Below are positions 5,886 to 10,132 of a DNA stretch of 10,132 nucleotides, in pieces. The stretch covers positions 1 to 10,132 of the forward strand of contig JAHFFF010000053.1 in NCBI GenBank assembly GCA_023248095.1, given 5' to 3'. The notes beneath the pieces are model-generated. The model did not search any database. It was given only the letters and a program-made list of their open reading frames with translations, and was not told where the DNA came from. Source of the stretch: Candidatus Omnitrophota bacterium. GTDB taxonomy: Bacteria > Omnitrophota > Gorgyraeia > 1-14-0-20-64-10. Within the stretch, counting starts at the first letter, position 1, and each line of letters starts with the position of its first letter. A program made the translations under genes and the position numbers.

Positions 5886-7064
5886 ATGTTTGCCGAACGT
5901 ACGAATTGGGATCTGACCCCCAATCTCCTTGCCCAGCAGAAGGAGGCTCTTCGCAACGAGGGGGCGGAGATTCTGGATCTGACGGAATCCAATCCCACAA
6001 AGATCGGGATCCGCTATCCCGAGGATCTTCTAAGGTCGTTGACCGATCCGGGTTGCCTGATTTACGATCCCCATCCCAAGGGGATCCTCTCGGCCCGTCA
6101 AGCGGTCTCCGCAATCTTCAGTGCCAAGGGAATTCCGTTGGATCCCGATAAAATCTTCCTGACTGCCAGCACCAGTGAGGCGTATGGTTTTCTGTTTCGT
6201 CTCTTGGCCAATCCCGGAGATCAGCTCTTGATTCCACGCCCCAGCTATCCCCTTTTTTCTTATCTGGCGGATCTCCATGATCTCGGTGTGGTTTCTTACC
6301 CTCTTCGCTTGGGGCAGGACGGCCTTTGGCGGATCGAGCTGGATGCGTTGGAGGCTTCCATAACGAAGCAGACCAGGGCGATTGTGGTGGTCCACCCCAA
6401 CAATCCCACCGGCTCGTGCGTGACTACTGAGGAGCAAGCTCGATTGATCCATCTCTGCCGTCAAAATGACCTAGCCCTCATTTCCGATGAGGTATTCGCC
6501 GAATATCGTTCCCCGACGGGTCTCAAGGTTCCAGCGACTCTACTCGGGAAGGGGGAGGCGCTCACCTTCTCCCTAGGCGGACTCTCCAAGTTTCTCGGGC
6601 TTCCGCAGATGAAACTGGCCTGGATTGCCTGCAGCGGGCCGCCGGAGCAACTCGACCGGGCGCTCGAGAGGCTGGAGCTCATTTCCGACACCTCCCTTTC
6701 CGTCAACACCCCGGCGCAGAGGGCGTTCCCCCATTGGCTTAAGACGGCCCCTGCCATACAGGGGCAGATCCGGCAGCGGATCGAGGAAAACCGTCAGCTC
6801 CTTCAAGCGCACTTGAATCAAGGTCTCGGCCGCTTGCTTCCGTCTGAGGGGGGATGGAGCGCGGTCCTGGGATTTCCCTCACTGCAGGATGTCGAGCGAT
6901 GGGCCCTGACCCTCCTGAAGGAGGACAAGGTCCTCGTTCACCCCGGCTATTTCTTTGATTTCGAAGAAGAGGGCCTTATCGTCATCAGCCTATTGACCCC
7001 GACCGACTCATTGCAAGAGGGCATCCGCCGGATCCTCTCACGCTTCTGCTTGTATAAAGGATAG
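5886..7064 (+). CDS. PLP-dependent aminotransferase, class I/II, non-canonical
   Basis: A fold-type I PLP enzyme of 392 residues. Visible motifs are TESNPT (33-38), LTASTSEAY (92-100), RPSYP (118-122), HPNNPTG with Asn173 (170-176), SDEVFAEY with Asp201 and Tyr207, and SLGGLSKFLGLPQMKLAW with the Schiff-base Lys235 (229-246). Two landmarks differ from aspartate aminotransferase. The phosphate-binding Arg eight residues after the lysine is Lys243, and the C-terminal Arg that grips the substrate carboxylate (usual RLSF/RIS-type motif) is replaced by the aliphatic GLIVISLLTP (363-372). I recall related proteins with the same TESNPT start in deltaproteobacteria and acidobacteria, so this is probably a family trait. 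Substrate unknown. Start chosen at ATG 5886; ATG 5853 has a better-placed AGG but adds 11 unlikely residues and would overlap the EEP gene. Confidence 0.9.
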   Translation: MFAERTNWDLTPNLLAQQKEALRNEGAEILDLTESNPTKIGIRYPEDLLRSLTDPGCLIYDPHPKGILSARQAVSAIFSAKGIPLDPDKIFLTASTSEAYGFLFRLLANPGDQLLIPRPSYPLFSYLADLHDLGVVSYPLRLGQDGLWRIELDALEASITKQTRAIVVVHPNNPTGSCVTTEEQARLIHLCRQNDLALISDEVFAEYRSPTGLKVPATLLGKGEALTFSLGGLSKFLGLPQMKLAWIACSGPPEQLDRALERLELISDTSLSVNTPAQRAFPHWLKTAPAIQGQIRQRIEENRQLLQAHLNQGLGRLLPSEGGWSAVLGFPSLQDVERWALTLLKEDKVLVHPGYFFDFEEEGLIVISLLTPTDSLQEGIRRILSRFCLYKG

Positions 7065-7084
7065 ATTCGTTTTACAATAAGGCC

Positions 7085-7939
7085 ATGACACGCCCCGCGA
7101 ATTCCTTGAAGATCCTTCTTCTCATCCTGATCTTCGGAGCGACCTCCGGCAGCAGCCTAGCAGTGGAGAGCCGTTCCCAAGGCCGCTGGCCCAACCCTCG
7201 AGAGCGGGGGATGTACCAGGCCAAGATTGCCTCGACCGGAAAGATCCTCTGGTACGTCAATTGGGAGACAACCGTTACCCCCAAACTGGACCACACCCAA
7301 CGGGTGGAGATCCAGGAGCGGGGCTACGGACAGCCCTGGCGCTACAACCGGCCGATTGTTTGGCGGAAACGATTGGTCTTTTCCACAGAGGGGCAGGATG
7401 GACAGGCGGCTCCTTTCCTGCGATTTCAGTCGGTTGAGGGCACCCGTTGGACCGCAGAGGGAACCCTGCTTAGCCATATGGACATCCGGAGGTCCGCCAA
7501 CAACCGGCAGATCCTGTATCAGGATTCCAGCGTGGGCAAAACGGATGAGTCGGGTGTCCTTCCCTGGACTCCGCAGGCGCTTCCCGATGAGCTCCTCTTT
7601 CATTGGGTCCGAACCCTCCCCTTCGGGCAGTCCCTTCAAGAACAGAGGTTTCCCAGCCAGTGTAACCTGGTGGTCTCTCCCACGCGTCAATTCCGGATCA
7701 ATGCGCAGGTCAAGGGGACTGAGGTTGTCACCACACCTGCAGGGACCTTCTCCTGCTATCGGGTGGAGCTGTTTCCGCAACTGGTTGGGCCGCTGAAGGT
7801 CCTGGCCCCGAAGATGGCCCTGTGGTGCAGGACCGATCCCCCTCACTACTGGGTCCGCTACCAGGGTCCTGTCGGAGGGCCCGGCTCACCCCAGGCGATC
7901 ATCGAGCTGGTGGAGTTCGAGGAGCAGCCTGGCAGATGA
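7085..7939 (+). CDS. Exported DUF3108-like protein
   Basis: A 284-residue protein with an N-terminal signal peptide: basic start (MTRPANSLK), hydrophobic core LLLILIFGA, and likely cleavage after SSLA near residue 26. The body is beta-rich with many charged and aromatic residues. The C-terminal part carries the pattern GTEVVTTPAGTFSCYRVEL (211-229), MALWCRTDPPHYWVRYQGP (244-262) and IIELVEFE. The phrase 'thr-pro-ala-gly-thr-phe-x-cys-tyr-arg-val' recurs in DUF3108 and related periplasmic beta-sheet proteins. Cys193, Cys224 and Cys248 are present, and a disulfide is possible in the periplasm. There is no lipobox. It follows the aminotransferase after 20 nt and overlaps the zinc-ribbon gene by 4 nt. 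Its function is unknown; the DUF assignment rests on the C-terminal pattern only. Confidence 0.7.
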   Translation: MTRPANSLKILLLILIFGATSGSSLAVESRSQGRWPNPRERGMYQAKIASTGKILWYVNWETTVTPKLDHTQRVEIQERGYGQPWRYNRPIVWRKRLVFSTEGQDGQAAPFLRFQSVEGTRWTAEGTLLSHMDIRRSANNRQILYQDSSVGKTDESGVLPWTPQALPDELLFHWVRTLPFGQSLQEQRFPSQCNLVVSPTRQFRINAQVKGTEVVTTPAGTFSCYRVELFPQLVGPLKVLAPKMALWCRTDPPHYWVRYQGPVGGPGSPQAIIELVEFEEQPGR

Positions 7940-8076
7940 AGATCGCCTGCGATCTCTGTGGCAAGGCGGTGGAGGATTCCCTCCTTCAGGTCATAGAGGA
8001 GGGGAACGAGATCCTCTATGCCTGTCCGGAGTGCTACCTCGCTCATCTGGGGGAACCTCCGGAAGAGCAAGCGTAG
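7936..8076 (+). CDS. Small zinc-ribbon protein, 46 residues
   Basis: ATG at 7936 sits in an ATGA overlap with the stop of the exported-protein gene, so translation is likely coupled. The product has CDLC at residues 5-8 and CPEC at 30-33 with 21 residues between the pairs, the layout of a four-cysteine zinc ribbon. Between them lies a hydrophobic/acidic hairpin (VEDSLLQVIEEGNEILYA), and the tail is acidic (EPPEEQA). It has no other domain. Such free-standing ribbons often act as protein- or nucleic-acid-binding modules, but the partner is not visible here. An in-frame upstream extension to 7822 lies wholly inside the neighbouring gene and is rejected as the start. The next 13 nt lead straight into a promoter. 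Confidence 0.75.
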   Translation: MKIACDLCGKAVEDSLLQVIEEGNEILYACPECYLAHLGEPPEEQA

Positions 8077-8089
8077 GTCAGGTATCCCC

Positions 8090-8118
8090 TTGATGGGGTT
8101 GGGTGTTAGGTGTATAAT
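8090..8118 (+). promoter_or_regulatory. Near-consensus sigma70 promoter
   Basis: TTGATG (8090-8095) and TATAAT (8113-8118) are separated by exactly 17 nt. The -10 is a perfect consensus and the -35 matches four of six bases. It is the best promoter in the window. Transcription would start near 8125 and run through the structured leader toward the 70-residue ORF at 8396. It begins only 13 nt after the zinc-ribbon gene, so that operon may read through into it. Confidence 0.75.
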
Positions 8119-8145
8119 CTTTGTCTTGAGTAAAGGAAGAAACAG

Positions 8146-8310
8146 ATGATTCAGGGATACGGAATCCAAGAGATGAATCACCATGGTCCCGTGATCTCGC
8201 CAAAAGTCGTTGGCGGATGGCGGAGGAAGGCTATTTTCTGCCTACACTACCCTATGGCTTACCGCCTCACGGTAAAGCCGGTCATGGGCTTGAGGGGAGG
8301 GATTTCCTAG
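8146..8310 (+). CDS. Possible 54-codon ORF inside the leader
   Basis: ATG at 8146 is preceded eight bases upstream by an AAGGAAG Shine-Dalgarno-like stretch, and the frame stays open to TAG at 8308-8310. The product begins MIQGYGIQEMNHHGPV and ends LRGGIS. It is unlike any protein I know and lacks clear composition bias. The antiterminator strand (8282-8291) lies in its last codons, so translation would open the antiterminator pairing and favour termination. It is equally possible that the frame is chance within a structured RNA. Confidence 0.25.
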   Translation: MIQGYGIQEMNHHGPVISPKVVGGWRRKAIFCLHYPMAYRLTVKPVMGLRGGIS

Positions 8311-8342
8311 AGGATTTCGTTCTGTAACGCCTGAAAAACTTC

Positions 8343-8376
8343 AAAGCCCATGATCCAAAAGATCATGGGCTTTTTT
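8343..8376 (+). terminator. Strong intrinsic terminator upstream of the 70-residue ORF
   Basis: AAAGCCCATGATC (8343-8355) pairs perfectly with GATCATGGGCTTT (8361-8373) around the loop CAAAA, and the T-run extends to 8376. Only 19 bases separate its end from the ATG at 8396, and the GGAGGG ribosome-binding site (8380-8385) begins right after it. A terminator in this position normally controls entry into the downstream gene. Confidence 0.9.
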
Positions 8377-8395
8377 ATCGGAGGGAAAAGAGAAG

Positions 8396-8608
8396 ATGCC
8401 GAAAATAGATGAGAACACGAGAGCGCCGACCTTGCTTCGGGTTCGGCGGAATCCGGTCAAACTGACTGCCCTGTTGTACCTGAGGGAAGCCCTGCGGACC
8501 GAGCGATACGAGCAGTGCGCCCAATTCATTCAGGTGGCTAGGGAGTTCGGGGCGCAGGATCGGGAAGTTGATGAGCTGCTGGAAGATGCCAGGCGAACGC
8601 CGCGCTAA
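8396..8608 (+). CDS. Unrecognised 70-residue helical protein
   Basis: ATG at 8396 follows GGAGGG (8380-8385) by ten bases and lies directly downstream of the intrinsic terminator, so expression probably depends on read-through. The product starts with a basic, Pro-containing segment (MPKIDENTRAPTLLRVRRNP). It then has two or three helices: VKLTALLYLREALRTERYEQCAQFIQVAREFGA (21-53) and DREVDELLEDARR. The alternation of small and large hydrophobic residues is like one TPR-type helical hairpin, but a single repeat is not enough to assign the family. No membrane segment or signal peptide is seen. It ends six bases before the stop of the convergent desaturase gene. The function is unknown. Confidence 0.65.
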   Translation: MPKIDENTRAPTLLRVRRNPVKLTALLYLREALRTERYEQCAQFIQVAREFGAQDREVDELLEDARRTPR

Positions 8609-8614
8609 AGGGTC

Positions 8615-9490
8615 TTATGCTGCGACGGCTGCTGGGGCGCGGGCCAGGCGCTGCCGCTGCTGGGGTGAGGGAAGTTGTATGTTCCAGGCCAAGCGGAGAG
8701 TGGCCAGGGTCCGAATGGTGAAGTATGTCGCGTCCAGCTCCCACCAATTCAGTCCGTGGGCGGCCGAGCGGAGGAAGGCGTGATGGTTGTTGTGCCATCC
8801 CTCCCCGTAGGTGAGCAAGGCGACCCACCAGTTGTTGGTGGACTGATCACCTGTAGCCCAGATCCTGTAACCCCACTTGTGGGAGGCCGAATTCACCAGC
8901 CAGGTCGCATGCCACATAAAAACGGTCCGAATCACAACTCCCCACACCACGAAGGGCAAACCGCCCCAGAGGTAGAGGAGGATGGCCAAGATGAATTGCC
9001 ACAATCCATGGGTGGCATTCAGGAACCGATAGACGGGATCCTTGTCCAAATCTGGCGCATAGGTCCTGTACCGTTCGTACTCATCCAGTTCTTCGTCAAA
9101 GGCAAACAGCCAGCCCATGTGGGCCCACCAGAATCCTCGGGTTGGGCTGTGGGGGTCGTTGGGCTGGTCCGACCGGGCATGGTGCAGACGGTGTATGGCC
9201 ACCCACTTGATCGGCCCATTCTGCCAGGCCAGGCATCCGAAAAGGGCCATCAGGTATTCCAGGGGTTTCCAGAGCTCAAAAGAGCGGTGGGTCAAGAGCC
9301 TGTGGTAACAGAGGCATATCCCGAGCGCACCCGTGATCCACTGTAAGGTTACGAAGACCCAGAAGGCATGCCAGTTGAAGGTGAAAAAGCCGGCCAGGCA
9401 GGCCACATGCATTGCAGCGAAAGCTACAATACTATCCCATTTAATCCGTCGGATAGCCAACGGATCATTCTGTGTTGAAACCTTTGGCAT
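8615..9490 (-). CDS. Acyl-CoA / fatty acid delta-9-type desaturase
   Basis: An integral-membrane di-iron desaturase of 291 residues that would insert a double bond in acyl chains and so tune membrane fluidity. All three histidine boxes are present: HRLLTH (His63, His68), HRLHH (His100, His103, His104) and GEGWHNNHH (His233, His236, His237). The additional ligands in NSASHKWG and the TGDQSTNNWW stretch are typical of the DesC/stearoyl-CoA branch. Hydrophobic helices lie at about 20-38, 41-60, 76-91, 162-180 and 182-198. There is no fused cytochrome b5 or reductase domain, so a separate electron donor is needed. The tail (PSPQQRQRLARAPAAVAA) is low complexity. No Shine-Dalgarno precedes the ATG, while promoter hexamers sit directly upstream, which suggests a leaderless mRNA. 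Its 3' end nearly touches the convergent 70-residue gene. Confidence 0.95.
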   Translation of the reverse strand: MPKVSTQNDPLAIRRIKWDSIVAFAAMHVACLAGFFTFNWHAFWVFVTLQWITGALGICLCYHRLLTHRSFELWKPLEYLMALFGCLAWQNGPIKWVAIHRLHHARSDQPNDPHSPTRGFWWAHMGWLFAFDEELDEYERYRTYAPDLDKDPVYRFLNATHGLWQFILAILLYLWGGLPFVVWGVVIRTVFMWHATWLVNSASHKWGYRIWATGDQSTNNWWVALLTYGEGWHNNHHAFLRSAAHGLNWWELDATYFTIRTLATLRLAWNIQLPSPQQRQRLARAPAAVAA

Positions 9491-9496
9491 GCGGTT

Positions 9497-9525
9497 ACGA
9501 TACCATGTTCCCTCGTACCCGTCAA
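9497..9525 (-). promoter_or_regulatory. Candidate promoter for the desaturase, leaderless start
   Basis: On the minus strand TTGACG (9525-9520) and TATCGT (9502-9497) are separated by 17 nt. They match five and four of six consensus bases. The expected start point, seven bases beyond the -10, is 9490, the A of the ATG. The lack of a Shine-Dalgarno in front of this gene agrees with a leaderless transcript. Confidence 0.5.
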
Positions 9526-9631
9526 AGAAATTCCTCCCGGGTACCTTGAATTTCTCATCTCAAACGGCCATACTTGATTTGTAGTTTCGGACTGACATCC
9601 TTTTAAGTTGGCGGTGACAGCGATCGCCGAT

Positions 9632-9683
9632 AACAACGAGGCGCCGGAGGGTTGAGCTTGCACTCCTCAGGCGCTTCGTTGTT
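9632..9683. repeat. Imperfect inverted repeat in the divergent intergenic region
   Basis: Arms of 19 nt (9632-9650 and 9665-9683) pair except for one G-U wobble and one G-A mismatch: AACAACGAGGCGCC...GAGG against CCTC...GGCGCTTCGTTGTT, with a 14-nt loop. No clean T-run follows on either strand. It lies between two divergent genes (9491-9729), where no gene ends on either strand. It may be the 3' hairpin of an unseen small RNA, an operator-like cruciform or a palindromic repeat element. Nothing else is evident in the 239-nt gap apart from the two promoters. Confidence 0.6.
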
Positions 9684-9694
9684 TCTGGAGGGCC

Positions 9695-9723
9695 TTGACC
9701 GCAACGGTTGGGTCTGTTAGGTT
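9695..9723 (+). promoter_or_regulatory. Candidate promoter for the membrane-protein gene at 9730, leaderless start
   Basis: TTGACC (9695-9700) and TAGGTT (9718-9723) are 17 nt apart, and TGT before the -10 gives an extended -10. The -10 itself matches only three of six bases. The expected start point is 9730, exactly the G of the GTG start codon. The geometry mirrors the desaturase promoter on the other strand. Confidence 0.35.
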
Positions 9724-9729
9724 GAACCC

Positions 9730-10132
9730 GTGGGAAAAATTCCCTTTCGATGGCGTGAGTTAGCAACGGTTACCCTAGCGGTTACACTCGCCTGGGGCCT
9801 TCGGGGTCAGCACGGGCACGAGAAAGGGGCCGCCGTTGCCGGGGCGATGATTGGGCTGTCTCTTGCAGCCGTTACGGGTGGAGCGGCTTGGATTGGTGCG
9901 GCAGTAATCGGCTCCCTGAGTTTCGCCATCGGCGGTGCCCTCAGCTACGGACGTTTCGTGGAGCCAGCCTATCGAGGATCTTGGGAGGCGATCGGCTCTT
10001 TGGCGGTCATCGGTTTCTCATGGGGTGGGTTAGGTGGTTTAGGTCTTGGGTTAGGGTTGGCGTTGCCCAGGTACCGACTGTGGGAACGGATCACCATCGC
10101 CGGTGGGTTGTTTTTGGTCTGGTTCCTGGTCG
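9730..10132 (+). CDS. Glycine-rich multi-pass membrane protein, N-terminal part (runs off window)
   Basis: The frame is open from GTG 9730 to the right edge (134 codons). An in-frame TAG at 9718 leaves GTG 9730 as the only usable start before an internal ATG at codon 40. There is no good Shine-Dalgarno. The protein begins with a short basic stretch (MGKIPFRWRE), then hydrophobic segments at about 11-23, 35-50, 54-71, 87-111 and 121-134. It has a conspicuous polar motif AWGLRGQHGHEKGAAVAG (21-38) at the end of the first helix and a GGLGGLGLGLGLAL run (99-112). I recall unnamed membrane proteins with a WG-x-RG-x-x-GH motif in several phyla, but know no function. His28 and His30 beside charged residues could be functional. 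The family is unassigned. Confidence 0.75.
   Translation, partial: MGKIPFRWRELATVTLAVTLAWGLRGQHGHEKGAAVAGAMIGLSLAAVTGGAAWIGAAVIGSLSFAIGGALSYGRFVEPAYRGSWEAIGSLAVIGFSWGGLGGLGLGLGLALPRYRLWERITIAGGLFLVWFLV

Larger units (their letters stand above)
8125..8376 (+). ncRNA. Structured leader RNA, likely attenuator or unknown riboswitch
   Basis: About 250 nt between a strong promoter and a strong terminator contain several helices. Listed 5' to 3': TGATTCA/TGAATCA (8147-8153 with 8174-8180) enclosing GGAT/ATCC; CCAT/ATGG (8181-8184 with 8217-8220) enclosing CGCCAA/TTGGCG (8198-8203 with 8210-8215); and a long hairpin GGCTTACCG/CGGTAAAGCC with one bulged A (8256-8264 with 8270-8279), extended outward by CCC and AT to 8250-8288. 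TCATGGGCTT (8282-8291) can pair with AAGCCCATGA (8344-8353), which destroys the terminator; the lower part of the long hairpin hides that sequence. I do not recognise TPP, cobalamin, SAM, c-di-GMP, glycine, T-box, 6S, tmRNA, SRP or RNase P consensus. It may instead be a stand-alone small RNA. Confidence 0.55.

Noticed and set aside
5869..6114. 82-codon upstream extension of the EEP gene
   Set aside because: It overlaps the divergent aminotransferase coding region and reads as low-quality sequence; homologous proteins begin at MKVLTFN-like motifs.
8250..8300. c-di-GMP-I (GEMM) riboswitch, suggested by GTAAAGCCGG
   Set aside because: The GGCAAACC and GGGACGCAAAGCC elements and the tetraloop/receptor pair are missing.
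9620..9627. GCGATCGC octamer (the cyanobacterial HIP1 motif)
   Set aside because: I noticed only this copy; HIP1 genomes carry it about once per kilobase or more.
9632..9690. Integron attC site
   Set aside because: The palindrome is of suitable size, but the GTTRRRY and RYYYAAC core sites are not at its ends.
9701..9761. Direct repeat GCAACGGTT (9701-9709 and 9753-9761)
   Set aside because: Only nine bases, one copy inside coding sequence; expected by chance at this scale.
9424..9766. Minus-strand ORFs of 68 and 79 codons in the divergent gap
   Set aside because: No ribosome-binding sites; they run through promoters and the inverted repeat or into the desaturase start, with unprotein-like composition.

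Overview
This 10.1 kb window looks like ordinary chromosomal DNA of a moderately GC-rich (estimated upper 50s percent) Gram-negative bacterium. Gene density is high, with many 1-4 nt overlaps, GTG and TTG starts, and mostly clear Shine-Dalgarno sites. The mix of genes (a FadI-type thiolase, a LemA/TIGR00725 pair, a non-canonical PLP aminotransferase beginning with a TESNPT motif, and a soluble-acyl-type desaturase) resembles Nitrospirota, Methylomirabilota (NC10) or deltaproteobacterial-type genomes. That placement is a recollection-based guess with low confidence. No transposase, integrase, tRNA, rRNA or CRISPR array is visible.

Layout. Positions 3-3487 are a run of plus-strand genes: the C-terminal part of an MFS transporter, a NYN/YacP-like nuclease-fold protein overlapping it by 1 nt, a possible 21-codon ORF leading directly into lemA, a TIGR00725 (LOG/lysine-decarboxylase-like) protein, and two unrecognised genes. 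A new unit, with a candidate promoter, starts before the thiolase at 3547 and continues into a TTG-started VanZ-like membrane protein. The VanZ gene converges on, and overlaps by 31 nt, a minus-strand endonuclease/exonuclease/phosphatase (EEP) gene (5152-5868). That gene starts only 17 nt from a divergent PLP aminotransferase (5886-7064). The aminotransferase is followed by an exported DUF3108-like protein and a 46-residue zinc-ribbon protein overlapping it by 4 nt.

The most interesting part is the non-coding half of 8077-8395. A near-consensus sigma70 promoter (TTGATG-17-TATAAT) drives a leader of about 250 nt with several nested helices, ending in a strong intrinsic terminator. This terminator lies just upstream of the ribosome-binding site of a 70-residue ORF. 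The 10-nt sequence of the terminator's 3' arm occurs a second time inside the leader, so the terminator's 5' arm has two mutually exclusive partners. This is the layout of a transcription attenuator or riboswitch. It matches no riboswitch class I can recognise by eye. A 54-codon ORF with a Shine-Dalgarno lies inside the leader, so peptide-dependent attenuation is an alternative.

The right end holds a minus-strand acyl-CoA desaturase with all three histidine boxes, and a divergent glycine-rich membrane protein cut by the window edge. Both have promoter-like hexamers placed so that transcription would start at the first base of the start codon, which suggests leaderless mRNAs. Between them lies an imperfect 19-nt inverted repeat that neither gene explains.
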